From assembly GCA_022614705.1 (NCBI GenBank), contig JAKEIB010000038.1, positions 1 through 29,804 of the forward strand: a stretch of DNA of 29,804 nucleotides, in the 5' to 3' direction. This DNA is from Planctomycetota bacterium (GTDB lineage Bacteria > Planctomycetota > Planctomycetia > Pirellulales > Lacipirellulaceae). The notes under the pieces are model-generated. The model was given only the letters and a program-made list of their open reading frames with translations. It searched no databases and was not told the DNA's origin. Shown piece by piece: positions 14,531 through 23,054 of this stretch (its first letter is position 1; every line of letters begins with the position of its first letter). The position numbers were made by a program, and so were the translations under genes.

Positions 14531-15823
14531 ATGCATCGCCAATTTTTCCTCGGGCTTATGGTTTTTGCGGCTGGTGATCAACTTTTGTTTGGTGCCGACA
14601 ACTGGCCGCAATGGCGTGGTCCGCTTGGTACGGGCGTGGCGGCGGATGGCGAATATCCCGTTGAGTTCTCGGGGGATGAAGGCGTTGCATGGAAGGTCGA
14701 GTTGCCGGGCCGGGGTTCGTCGACGCCCGCCGTGTGGGGCGATCAGATTTTTGTGACGTGCGGCATCGACGGCCAGGACGGAGTGGTGTGCTACGGCATG
14801 GATGGCAACGAGCGCTGGCGGCAAACCCTGGGCGAGGAGCGCCCGGGCAAGCATGCCAATGGCACGGGAAGCAATCCGTCGCCGGTGACCGACGGCAAGC
14901 ATCTGGTCGTGTATTACAAGAGCGGCACGGTCGCGTGTCTCGATCTGAGCGGCGAAGTGCTCTGGAAGGTGAATTTACAGGACCGCTATGGCGAGGACAC
15001 GCTGTGGTGGGACCTCGGCACGTCGCCCGTGTTGGCCGAGGGCCGCGCGATTGTCGCCGTGATGCATGAAGGCGATTCGTATCTTGTGGCCTTGGATCTA
15101 TCGAACGGTGAAGTTGTCTGGAAGCAGGACCGCAAGTATGAAACGTCTCGCGAATCGGACCAGGCTTATACAACGCCGCAAATCGTGCGGCTGGACGGGA
15201 AGGATGTCGTCGTCACTTGGGGCGCCGATCATCTGACGGGGCACGACGCGGCGAGCGGCGAACTAGTGTTTGAATCCGGAGGCTTCAATCCAACGAATGA
15301 GGGCATGTGGCGCGTGATCGCCTCGGCGGCGATCGAGGGCGGCATCGCGGTCGTGCCCTATGGCCGCGGTGAGTTCCTGGCCGGCGTGCGATTGGGCGGT
15401 ACGGGCGACATCACGGCGTCGAACCGACTTTGGGATAAGAAAGGCCTCGGCGCGGACGTGCCGACGGCGGTGGTTCGAGACGGCAAGGCGATTCTGCTGA
15501 CCGATCGCGGGCAGATCGTCTGCCTCGACATGGAATCCGGCGACGAGCTATGGAAGGCGAATTTGCCGCGGAATCGCAACAAGTTTTATGCCTCGCCGAT
15601 GCTGGCGGGCAACAAGTTGTACTGTGCGCGCGAGGACGGCATGGTTTTCGTCGGAGAAGTAAGCGACGGCGGTTTGGAACTCCTTGCAGAAAACGAGATG
15701 GGAGATCGAGTCATCGCCACGCCAGTGCCGGTGCAAAACAGCCTGCTTATCCGCGGCGACAAGCATTTGTTTCGCATTCGCGCAGCGGAAGCCGAGGATG
15801 CAAACACGGGCGGCGGGCGCTAG
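14531..15823 (+). CDS. PQQ-like beta-propeller repeat protein, probably exported
   Basis: The protein is about 430 residues. The N-terminus (MHRQFFLGLMVFAAGDQLLF) is a signal-peptide-like segment ending near GADNWPQWRGP, the usual opening of planctomycete outer-membrane-biogenesis-type (BamB-like) beta-propellers. Blades repeat motifs such as GDELWKANLP, GEVLWKVNLQ and GEVVWKQDRK, where the Trp-Lys closes each propeller blade. No dehydrogenase active site is evident, so it is more likely a periplasmic or cell-surface binding protein than an enzyme. The reading frame extends 37 codons upstream, but ATG 14531 gives the signal peptide. Its stop overlaps the RNase R stop (CTAG, 15820-15823). Confidence 0.88.
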   Translation: MHRQFFLGLMVFAAGDQLLFGADNWPQWRGPLGTGVAADGEYPVEFSGDEGVAWKVELPGRGSSTPAVWGDQIFVTCGIDGQDGVVCYGMDGNERWRQTLGEERPGKHANGTGSNPSPVTDGKHLVVYYKSGTVACLDLSGEVLWKVNLQDRYGEDTLWWDLGTSPVLAEGRAIVAVMHEGDSYLVALDLSNGEVVWKQDRKYETSRESDQAYTTPQIVRLDGKDVVVTWGADHLTGHDAASGELVFESGGFNPTNEGMWRVIASAAIEGGIAVVPYGRGEFLAGVRLGGTGDITASNRLWDKKGLGADVPTAVVRDGKAILLTDRGQIVCLDMESGDELWKANLPRNRNKFYASPMLAGNKLYCAREDGMVFVGEVSDGGLELLAENEMGDRVIATPVPVQNSLLIRGDKHLFRIRAAEAEDANTGGGR

Positions 15824-18234
15824 GACCGGCCTCGCTTCCGCCGGCGTTCGTTTTTGCCGGGGCGAATTTTCTTCTTCTTGCCGCGAGGCGGTTTTGAGGC
15901 GGCTTTGCCGCGCGATTTGCCCGGCGGCTTGATGCGCGATTTCTTGGGACCGCCGGTTCTGGCCAGGAGCCGGAAGTCGAGTTCGCGGGTGTCGACGTCT
16001 ACAGCCGCGACGGCCACGCGAACCGCGTCGCCGAGCCGATAGGAATTGCCGGAGCGGAAACCGGCGATCACGTGGCCGGCGCGATCGTAGCGGTAGTAAT
16101 CGTCCGTGAGGGCGCTGATGTGAACGAACCCTTCGGCCGGAATCGTCACGCCCGTGATGAAGAGGCCGAAATTCTCGACGCCCGTGATCACGCCGTCGAG
16201 CTCCATGCCGATCTTGTCGGCCAGGTAGTTGAGCAGCTTCACCTTGTTGAGCTCGCGCTCGGCCTCGGTGGCTCGCTGCTCGCGTTCGCTGCAGTGGTCG
16301 CCGACCATGAGCATCTCGTCCATTCGCTGCTCGGGCTTCTTGCCGCGATTGAGCGTGTCGATGAGCCGGTGCACGGTAAGGTCCGGGTAGCGGCGAATGG
16401 GCGACGTGAAGTGGCAATAGGTGTCGCTGGCCAGCGCGTAGTGGCCCTCTTCCTCCGGGCTGTAGATTGCGCGCTGCATGGAGCGGAGCGTGGCGTAGTT
16501 GATCGCGTGTTCGCGAGTGTCGCCTTTCACCGCGTCGAGAAGCTTTTGCAGCTCAAAGCGGTTTTCCAGGTTTTCGACTTCAAAGCCCAGCTCGCGCACG
16601 AACTCGGTCAGCGAACGCATCTTTCGCGGATCGGGGCTGCCATGCGCGCGACGCAGAAAAATCAGGCCAGCGTCTTCGAGCTTTTCGGCCACGGCCACGT
16701 TGGCCGCGAGCATGAACTCCTCGATGATCTGATGGCTCTCCGTATTCTTTTCGAGGTGGGCGCCGGTGACGCGGCCATCGGTATCGAGATCGATCTTCAA
16801 CTCGGGCATGGAGAGTTCCAGCGCACCGCGTTGAAAACGCCGGGCGCGGAAGATCATTGCCAGCTCGTGCATCCGGTTCAGCAGCGCGTCGACCTCCGGC
16901 GTAAGATCGCAGAATACGCTGGTGGGGTGCGTCCGCTTCTTTCCAATCGCGGTTTCCCGTTGCGCGGGCGAAAGCGATTTGGCCGCGAGGTATTCATCCA
17001 CTTCTTCATAAGTGAATCGACGACGGCTTTTGATCGCGCTTTTGAATACATCGGTGGCGATGGAGGCCCCCTCCTCGGTGAACTCCATCATCGCCGTCAG
17101 GGCGTAACGCACCTTGTGTGGCTGAAGGCTGGCCAGGTTGTTGGAGATGATCTCCGGCAGCATCGGGATGACGCGGTCCGGCAGGTACACGCTGGTGGCC
17201 CGGTCGTAGGCTTCGCGGTCCAGTGGCGTCTTCGGCTGGACGAAGTGCGACACGTCGGCGATGTGCACGCCGAGCAGCCAGTGGCCGTTGTCGAGCCGCT
17301 CCAGCGAAATCGCGTCGTCAAAGTCGCGGGCGTCGACGGGGTCGATCGTGATAATCGATTTGTCCGTGAGATCCCGCCGGCCGCGGCCAATCGATTCGTC
17401 GAACTTGTCCGCCTGTTTGCGGGCATCCGTCAGCGCGTCCCCGGCAAACTCGCCGGGCAGATTGAACTCGTAGATGATCGACAACGTGTCGACGCCCGGC
17501 TGGCCACGCGGACCGAGCACCTCGACGATCACGCCCTCGCCGTCGCGGACGTGCGACGGGAAGCGGACCATCTCGACGACAACTTTGTCGTCCGCGCGGA
17601 CACCCTTGGCGCCCGGATCGCCGACATAGATCGGGTGTGCGAAGATCTTGCCGTCAATCTGGGCCATGCCCATGCCGGCTTGCTCGAAGTACACGCCGAC
17701 AAAGCGGTTCGTGGCCCGCTCGACGACGTCGATAATCCGCCCTTCCTGCTTGCCCATCCGGCCGCGCTTCGATTCGAGCCGCACGGAAACAATGTCGCCA
17801 TTCGCCGCATCGCCCGTTTTGTTGGCCGGGATGAAGATATCGGCGTCGCGGCCTTCGGAACGCTGCGTGCCCTCCGGCCGCACGAAGCCGAAGCCGCCCT
17901 CCGCGCGGCGGAACGTGCCGGTAAAGTGCTTCGACGAACCGGACGGCTTGCTGCGTGCTTTTTCCTTATTGCGATTTGCACGGTGATCGACGACCTCGAT
18001 TTTTTCTGCGAGCGCCGGCTTGCGGCTTCTCGATTGCTTGCTTGTGGCAAAAACCAAATGGCTCGGCCCCCACGCTATCTCGCCCGCTTTGACCATCTGC
18101 TTGATGGTCTTCTTCAACTCGCGCACATGGTCGTTGGCGAGCCCCAATTTCTTCGCAATTACGGCCGGTTTGACGGGTTGATAATCCGCGCTAGTGACAA
18201 GTTGCAGAACGTTGGTGCGAAGGTCAGATGGCAT
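15820..18234 (-). CDS. rnr: Ribonuclease R
   Basis: RNase R is a processive 3'-5' exoribonuclease that degrades structured RNA. This 804-residue protein has an N-terminal winged-helix-like part, cold-shock domains (TGTFRRAEGGFGFVRPEG; DIFIPANKT), the RNB catalytic domain with TIDPVDARDFDDAISLE (about residues 298-310) carrying the Mg-binding aspartates, RRAHGSPDPRKM, YCHFTSPIRRYPDLTVHRL, an S1 domain (LDGVITGVENFGLFITG) and a Lys/Arg-rich tail. Family length is normal. It lies directly downstream of the YhaM-like exonuclease gene on the same strand (gap about 41 bp). Its stop overlaps that of the beta-propeller gene. A 721-codon open frame on the other strand is an antisense shadow. Confidence 0.97.
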   Translation of the reverse strand: MPSDLRTNVLQLVTSADYQPVKPAVIAKKLGLANDHVRELKKTIKQMVKAGEIAWGPSHLVFATSKQSRSRKPALAEKIEVVDHRANRNKEKARSKPSGSSKHFTGTFRRAEGGFGFVRPEGTQRSEGRDADIFIPANKTGDAANGDIVSVRLESKRGRMGKQEGRIIDVVERATNRFVGVYFEQAGMGMAQIDGKIFAHPIYVGDPGAKGVRADDKVVVEMVRFPSHVRDGEGVIVEVLGPRGQPGVDTLSIIYEFNLPGEFAGDALTDARKQADKFDESIGRGRRDLTDKSIITIDPVDARDFDDAISLERLDNGHWLLGVHIADVSHFVQPKTPLDREAYDRATSVYLPDRVIPMLPEIISNNLASLQPHKVRYALTAMMEFTEEGASIATDVFKSAIKSRRRFTYEEVDEYLAAKSLSPAQRETAIGKKRTHPTSVFCDLTPEVDALLNRMHELAMIFRARRFQRGALELSMPELKIDLDTDGRVTGAHLEKNTESHQIIEEFMLAANVAVAEKLEDAGLIFLRRAHGSPDPRKMRSLTEFVRELGFEVENLENRFELQKLLDAVKGDTREHAINYATLRSMQRAIYSPEEEGHYALASDTYCHFTSPIRRYPDLTVHRLIDTLNRGKKPEQRMDEMLMVGDHCSEREQRATEAERELNKVKLLNYLADKIGMELDGVITGVENFGLFITGVTIPAEGFVHISALTDDYYRYDRAGHVIAGFRSGNSYRLGDAVRVAVAAVDVDTRELDFRLLARTGGPKKSRIKPPGKSRGKAASKPPRGKKKKIRPGKNERRRKRGRS

Positions 18235-18275
18235 TGATCAATGAAAAGAAGCTAAGCCGCAAGCGGCGGAATGCG

Positions 18276-19277
18276 CTATTCGCCAGAACCCTGACCCCTG
18301 AACCCTGAACCCTTGTAGAGCTTCCGCCCCAGGTTGGTATGATACTGCGTCCAACTGCTCTCCACGTTGGGGCAGTCGATCATCAGCTGCGTGAAGCTGG
18401 CCAGCTTGGCGTCGAGGTTGTCGAGGTGGTGCAGGGCCACGGCTTCGAGCGTCATCGGCAGTTTGGGGCTGCCGAATTCGTATTCGCCGTGGTGGCTGAT
18501 GACCATGTGCTTGATTTCGGTGACGAGCTGCTTGGGGAACGGCTCGCCGGCGAGCCGCTCAGCCTCGCGGACCTTGTCGTCGATCATCGTGATCGCCAGT
18601 ACCATGTGGCCGAGGAGCTGGCCGTCGTCCGTGTAGGCGATTTCGCGATCGTACGACAGCTCGTCGATCTTGGCCGCGTCGTGCAACAGCGCGCCGACGA
18701 GCAGCTTGTCCTGGTCGAGCCGCGGGTAGCGCGGCGCGACGACGAGCACGAGCTCCATCAGGCCGACCACGTGTTCCAACAGGCCACCCTTATAGGCATG
18801 ATGGTTTTTCATCCCGGCCGGGGCGGTCGTGAACTTGGCCATGAACTCAGTGTCCATCAAAAAGCACTCGGCCAGATTGCGGAGCTCGGGCGTGCGGATC
18901 GTGCGCAAAATCTCGGCGAGCCGCGTTGCCATGCGATCAATCTCGTCGGTCCGCAGCACGAGGTAGTCGGTCTCTTCGACTTCATCGGGCCGGGCACGGC
19001 GAATCGTGTTGGCGATGAGCTGCATGTTGCCTTGGAAAAGCTGCGTGTTGCCGTCGACCTTCACGTAGTCGCCGTTCTCGAACGCGCGGTATTCGTTCTC
19101 GCTGGCGTTCCACAGCCGGGCCGTGATCGCCCCGCTGCGATCGGAAAGCTGCAACTGCAAATAAAGATTGCCGTTGCGGTTGGGCCGCAACTGCTTTTCG
19201 GAGGCCAGAAACACTTGGCTTATCGGTTCGTTGTGCCCGAACTGGCACACGTATCGTCGTTCGGTCGTGGTGGACAT
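18276..19277 (-). CDS. OB-fold / HD-domain 3'-5' exoribonuclease, YhaM-like
   Basis: The protein is about 333 residues. An N-terminal OB-fold domain (YLQLQLSDRSGAITARLWNA, GDYVKVDGNTQLFQGNMQL) precedes an HD hydrolase domain with HHAYKGGLLEHVVGLMELV, LLVGALLHDAAKIDEL and HMVISHHGEYEFGSP. This order is that of YhaM, a 3'-5' exonuclease of RNA and ssDNA. ATG 19277 (MSTTTERRYVCQFGHNEP) is chosen: the upstream 26 codons are repeat DNA. The last residues (YKGSGFRGQGSGE) are encoded by one arm of the GGGTTCA word repeat at 18285-18313, so the C-terminus has grown into a repeat. With rnr it forms a likely two-gene RNA-degradation operon. Confidence 0.9.
   Translation of the reverse strand: MSTTTERRYVCQFGHNEPISQVFLASEKQLRPNRNGNLYLQLQLSDRSGAITARLWNASENEYRAFENGDYVKVDGNTQLFQGNMQLIANTIRRARPDEVEETDYLVLRTDEIDRMATRLAEILRTIRTPELRNLAECFLMDTEFMAKFTTAPAGMKNHHAYKGGLLEHVVGLMELVLVVAPRYPRLDQDKLLVGALLHDAAKIDELSYDREIAYTDDGQLLGHMVLAITMIDDKVREAERLAGEPFPKQLVTEIKHMVISHHGEYEFGSPKLPMTLEAVALHHLDNLDAKLASFTQLMIDCPNVESSWTQYHTNLGRKLYKGSGFRGQGSGE
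18285..18313. repeat. GGGTTCA word repeat (one arm) at the end of the YhaM-like gene
   Basis: Four GAACCCTG-type words lie in frame and encode the last residues of the YhaM-like protein. The same word builds the two arms of the cassette in gcvPB at 9572-9657; no opposing arm is visible here. Confidence 0.75.
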
Positions 19278-19541
19278 GGAGCGGGGAGCAGGGAGCAGGG
19301 AGCAAGGAGTGAAACGACAGCCGCGAGCCAACGGCTCGCCGGTAAACAGCAACAAGCAATTCTAGGGCAGGCGACAAGGGGTCACAACTGGCGGTGAGTG
19401 TTCGCAGGATGGGTGCGATTCTCTAAGACGCGCTGATGCCTTAGAATGCGGGCCGTAAACCAGCGATGCATAGCATCGCGGCTATGCGATCACGACTGTT
19501 TTCTGGCTCTCGACCCTTGACTCTCAGCTCTTGACTCGCCC
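19278..19541. promoter_or_regulatory. Divergent promoter region with start-abutting word repeats
   Basis: This 264-bp gap lies between the YhaM-like start and the ProRS start. At one end is a GGGAGCA word run (about 19279-19310) directly before the YhaM-like ATG; at the other are CTCGAC/GACTCTC words (about 19506-19539) directly before the ProRS ATG. A small hairpin (GCATAGC ... GCTATGC) lies near 19469-19485. Neither gene has a clear Shine-Dalgarno. Promoter boxes could not be assigned. Confidence 0.5.
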
Positions 19542-21062
19542 ATGGCCAAGCAACCTCAGAACGCAATCAGCCCCACGCGGTCCGAAAACTATCCCGAATG
19601 GTATCAGCAGGTCGTGAAGGCGGCCGACCTCGCGGAGAATTCGGACGTGCGTGGGTGCATGGTCATTAAGCCGTGGGGCTTCGCGATCTGGGAGAACATC
19701 CAACGCCGGCTGGACGCGATGTTCAAAGCTACCGGCCACGAAAACGCGTACTTCCCGCTGTTCATCCCGATGAGCTTCCTGGAGAAAGAGGCGCAGCACG
19801 TCGAAGGGTTCGCGAAAGAGTGCGCGGTAGTGACGCACCATCGCCTGGAACCGGACGGGAAAGGCGGTCTGCGCCCCGCGCCGAGCGCCCAGTTGGAGGA
19901 GCCGCTCATTGTGAGGCCGACCAGCGAAATGATCATCGGCGCAACGTTCGCGCGCTGGGTGCAGTCGTACCGCGATTTGCCGATTCTCATCAATCAGTGG
20001 GCGAATGTCGTGCGCTGGGAATTGAGAACGCGGTTGTTCCTGCGCACGGCCGAGTTCTTGTGGCAGGAGGGGCACACGGTTCACGCCACGGACGCCGAAG
20101 CCCTGGAAGAAACGATGCGAATGCTCGACGTGTATGCCGACTTCGCCGAACACACGATGGCCATGCCGGTAATCAAGGGCGAGAAAACCGCGGGCGAACG
20201 GTTCCCCGGTGCGGTGAGCACGTTCGCGATCGAAGCGCTGATGCAGGATCGCAAAGCGCTGCAGGCGGGCACCTCGCATTTCTTGGGGCAGAACTTCGCT
20301 CGCGCACAGAATATCAAGTTTCAGGACGAGAACGGGCAGGAGGTATTTGGGTGGACGACTTCATGGGGCGTTTCCACGCGGCTGGTCGGCGGCCTGATCA
20401 TGACGCACGGCGACGACGACGGTCTCGTGCTGCCGCCGAAGCTCGCGCCGGCACACGTGGTGATTATGCCGATCTTCCGCAGCGAAAACGAAAAGGCCGA
20501 GGTGCTGCCCTACTGTGCAAAGCTGGAGCACGAGCTGGCGTCTCAAACCTACGCGGGCGAGCCGATCCGCGTGCGGATCGATAACCGCGACATCCGCGGC
20601 GGCGAGAAGAAATGGCAATGGGTGAAGCGCGGCGTGCCGCTGCGCGTCGAAGTGGGGCCGCGCGACGTGGCGGCCGGCAAGGTGTCGCTGGGCCGTCGCG
20701 ACCAGGCGGGCCGATTCGAGCCGACGCGGCCGGAGTTCGTCGCCAACATCGCCAAGACGCTGGATGAGATTCAACACGCGCTGCTGGCGCGGGCCCTCAA
20801 GCTGCGTGAAGAGTCGACGGTGCGAATCGATAACTTGAGGGAGTTCGAAGCCTTCTTCACGCCAAAGAACGCCGAACAACCAGAGATTCACGGCGGTCTG
20901 GCGTATTCGCATTTTGTCGAGTCGCCAGAAATGGATGAGAAGCTCAAGGCCCTCAAGGTCACGATCCGATGCATCCCGCTTGGCGGCGACGACGAGCCGG
21001 GCAAGTGCGTTTTTACTGGCCAGCCAAACAATCGGCGTGGCGTGTTTGCGAAGGCGTATTAA
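19542..21062 (+). CDS. proS: Prolyl-tRNA synthetase, archaeal/eukaryotic-like short form
   Basis: ProRS charges tRNA-Pro in the cytosol. The 506-residue product has class II motifs: motif 2 RTAEFLWQEGHTVHAT and motif 3 LVGGLIMTHGDDDGLVLPPK, with RPTSEMIIGATF binding proline/ATP. The bacterial INS editing domain is absent; the C-terminal extension ends VFTGQPNNRRGVFAKAY as in the archaeal/eukaryotic-like (type 3) group. That the form is shorter and of this type is established for the family and visible here. The start at 19542 gives MAKQPQNAISPTRSENYPEW, the normal N-terminus. It abuts a word-repeat leader instead of a Shine-Dalgarno. Confidence 0.95.
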   Translation: MAKQPQNAISPTRSENYPEWYQQVVKAADLAENSDVRGCMVIKPWGFAIWENIQRRLDAMFKATGHENAYFPLFIPMSFLEKEAQHVEGFAKECAVVTHHRLEPDGKGGLRPAPSAQLEEPLIVRPTSEMIIGATFARWVQSYRDLPILINQWANVVRWELRTRLFLRTAEFLWQEGHTVHATDAEALEETMRMLDVYADFAEHTMAMPVIKGEKTAGERFPGAVSTFAIEALMQDRKALQAGTSHFLGQNFARAQNIKFQDENGQEVFGWTTSWGVSTRLVGGLIMTHGDDDGLVLPPKLAPAHVVIMPIFRSENEKAEVLPYCAKLEHELASQTYAGEPIRVRIDNRDIRGGEKKWQWVKRGVPLRVEVGPRDVAAGKVSLGRRDQAGRFEPTRPEFVANIAKTLDEIQHALLARALKLREESTVRIDNLREFEAFFTPKNAEQPEIHGGLAYSHFVESPEMDEKLKALKVTIRCIPLGGDDEPGKCVFTGQPNNRRGVFAKAY

Positions 21063-21064
21063 AA

Positions 21065-21173
21065 ATGGCCACGAAAGGACACGAAAAGGCACAAAAAACA
21101 GGCAACGTGCATTTGATAGTACAATAGTCGTTTCTCGAAATTCTTGTGCGTGTTCGTGCCTTTTTGTGGCCAT
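21065..21173. repeat. Inverted repeat (ATGGCCACGAAAGGACACG family) after proS
   Basis: The left arm from 21065 (ATGGCCACGAAAGGACACGA) and the right arm ending at 21173 are inverted copies with several mismatches. It fills the gap between proS and the DUF4416 gene, whose ATG is 6 bp past the right arm. It is related in word content to the cassette between gcvPA and gcvPB. Confidence 0.8.
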
Positions 21174-21178
21174 CAAAC

Positions 21179-21730
21179 ATGGGGCAGATTTCAGAACCAG
21201 CGAGAGTGCTCCAAGTTATCGCGGTCACAAGTCGCTATGACGAAGCCCTCAAGGCGGCACTGGAAGCCGAGGCCGAGTGCTATGGTCCGGTTGCACTGGT
21301 GAGTGAAGCATACCGTTTCACGGAAACGGAATATTACACAGCCACGATGGGGCCCGATTTGCGCAAGCAGTTCCTCGCGTTTCAGTGGCTCATGGATCCA
21401 GGCAATTTAGCCTACGTTAAGCGACAGACGAACGAGTGGGAAGCGCTGTACGCGTCCATGGGCCGGCATCCGGAGCCGCGGCCGGTGAATCTCGATCCCG
21501 GCTACATCACACCGGCAAAACTTGTGCTCGCGTCGACGAAGGATCATGCACATCGCATCTACCTCCGCGACGGAATCTATGCCGAGATTACGCTGACGTA
21601 TCGCCAGCGCAAGTGGCAGCCCATGGAATGGACCTACCCCGACTATCGCCGCGACGACTATCAGAAGTTCTTCACGCAGTGTCGCGATTGGCTCTTGAAT
21701 TGCAGTGCCGATGGCATCGCGGTAAAATAA
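21179..21730 (+). CDS. DUF4416 family protein
   Basis: The protein is about 183 residues, starting MGQISEPARVLQVIAVTSRYDEAL at ATG 21179. It has the family's run of EYYTATMGPDLRKQFLAF, then NLDPGYITPAKLVLASTKDH and the C-terminal PMEWTYPDYRRDDYQKFF. No catalytic role is established for DUF4416. The frame is open 11 codons earlier, but those are repeat DNA. It lies between proS and the DUF1573 gene on the same strand. The function is unknown. Confidence 0.88.
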   Translation: MGQISEPARVLQVIAVTSRYDEALKAALEAEAECYGPVALVSEAYRFTETEYYTATMGPDLRKQFLAFQWLMDPGNLAYVKRQTNEWEALYASMGRHPEPRPVNLDPGYITPAKLVLASTKDHAHRIYLRDGIYAEITLTYRQRKWQPMEWTYPDYRRDDYQKFFTQCRDWLLNCSADGIAVK

Positions 21731-21755
21731 ACGAAGCAGCCGCGACTTCATTAGC

Positions 21756-21816
21756 TGTCATTCCGAGGTCCTCCGAGGAATCTGGCCCTTCCCCCTCGGA
21801 GGACCTCGGGGTGACA
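21756..21816. repeat. Inverted repeat (TGTCATTCCGAGGTCC) before the DUF1573 gene
   Basis: Arms 21756-21778 and 21794-21816 are inverted copies with two mismatches. The ends match the TGTCA...TGACA pattern of the repeats at 5800 and 28983, but the interior differs, so this is a sister family. It starts 26 bp after the DUF4416 stop. Confidence 0.9.
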
Positions 21817-21834
21817 ACTTCGCGAGAGAGCACC

Positions 21835-22998
21835 ATGCGAAACTTGACGGTCATTCTGATCGCGGCGCTCGTCGGTAGCGCGGTGGGGGCGGCCCTGGCC
21901 TACGTCGAAGTTCGGTCGGATCACGACGCGGTTGCCGAACTCGCCGGCGAGAATGCCGTCCAGCCGCCCGCCGCGCAGGGCGAAACGGCGGCGCGAATCG
22001 AGGTCGTCGAGCCGCGTTTCAACTTCGGCAAGATGGAGCGCGGCCGAGAGAGATCGCATGAATTTGTGATTCGCAACGTGGGAACCGCACCGCTCAAGCT
22101 CAGAGTGGGCCAGACATCGTGTAAATGCACACTCGGCGAAGTGACGGGAGACGCCATTGGCCCGGGCGAATCGACTCACGTGCGGCTGGAGTGGTCGGCC
22201 CAATCGGACCGCGGCCCATTCCGTCAAACCGCAATGCTCCACACGAATGACCCACGGCAACCCGACGTGGAATTGACGATTGAAGGTGAGATCGTCGGGG
22301 CCACCGGCGTGGAGCCGCCGGATTTCATGTTCGACAAGCTCGCGGTCGATGAAAGCCGGTCGGCCGAGGTTTATGTCATGGCCATGTTGCAGGACGAGTT
22401 GACCGTCGATTCCGCGGAACTCACCGACGAGCACTCGCGCGACAAGTTCGACGTGCGGATCGAACCGGTCGAGCGCGATGAGTTGCCGAATAAATCGGCG
22501 CGCGACGGCGTGCGGATTACGCTCACGGCCAAACCCGACTTGCCGGTGGGCCGATTCAATCAATTCCTGACTCTGAACACAAACCTCAAGGAGGGAGAAA
22601 AGTTGCACATTCCGGTGATCGGCAGCGTTGTGGGCGACATCAGCGTCCACGGCACGGGGTGGCTCGAGAACGAGGGAGTGCTCGTGATCGGTAAGGTCGA
22701 GAGCAGCAAGGGACGAAAGGCGCGTGTCAACCTCGCGGTGCGCGGTGAAAACGCCGAGGATGTTACGTTCGAGGTTGGATCGGTTGACCCGCCGGAGTTA
22801 AAAGTGACGATCGGCGAACCGATGCGGCTCAAAGCTACGTTGGTACGCGTGCCCGTCGAGATCGAAGTGCCGCCGGGCACGCGTTCGATGGCAAGGCTTG
22901 CCACCGCTCAGGGCGAAGAGGCGAAGATCGTGCTCAAAACCACGCACCCCAAGATCAAGGAGCTGTCGATGGGGGTGCGCTTCGCGGTCGAGCGATAG
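21835..22998 (+). CDS. DUF1573-domain exported protein
   Basis: The 387-residue protein starts with an uncleaved or cleaved signal-anchor (RNLTVILIAALVGSAVGAAL). A DUF1573 (Ig-like, ASH-related) domain follows: RFNFGKMERGRERSHEFVIR, NVGTAPLKLR, then the Cys pair SCKCT at residues 95-99 and GESTHVRLEWSA. Two more beta-rich segments follow. DUF1573 proteins are widespread in planctomycetes; their function is unknown. ATG 21835 is chosen over an upstream frame that reads through the preceding gene. The gene lies 56 bp upstream of the multihaem cytochrome gene, likely in one unit. Confidence 0.87.
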   Translation: MRNLTVILIAALVGSAVGAALAYVEVRSDHDAVAELAGENAVQPPAAQGETAARIEVVEPRFNFGKMERGRERSHEFVIRNVGTAPLKLRVGQTSCKCTLGEVTGDAIGPGESTHVRLEWSAQSDRGPFRQTAMLHTNDPRQPDVELTIEGEIVGATGVEPPDFMFDKLAVDESRSAEVYVMAMLQDELTVDSAELTDEHSRDKFDVRIEPVERDELPNKSARDGVRITLTAKPDLPVGRFNQFLTLNTNLKEGEKLHIPVIGSVVGDISVHGTGWLENEGVLVIGKVESSKGRKARVNLAVRGENAEDVTFEVGSVDPPELKVTIGEPMRLKATLVRVPVEIEVPPGTRSMARLATAQGEEAKIVLKTTHPKIKELSMGVRFAVER

Positions 22999-23054
22999 GT
23001 TCGGATTGTAATCGCATCGCTCATTCAAGCCGCGGGCCGCTGAAGTGTGGAGCG

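Noticed and set aside
16072..18237. A 721-codon open frame on the plus strand opposite RNase R
   Set aside because: It mirrors the rnr codons in a GC-rich gene, has no recognisable domain, and has low-complexity His/Val/Glu-rich composition; it is an antisense shadow.
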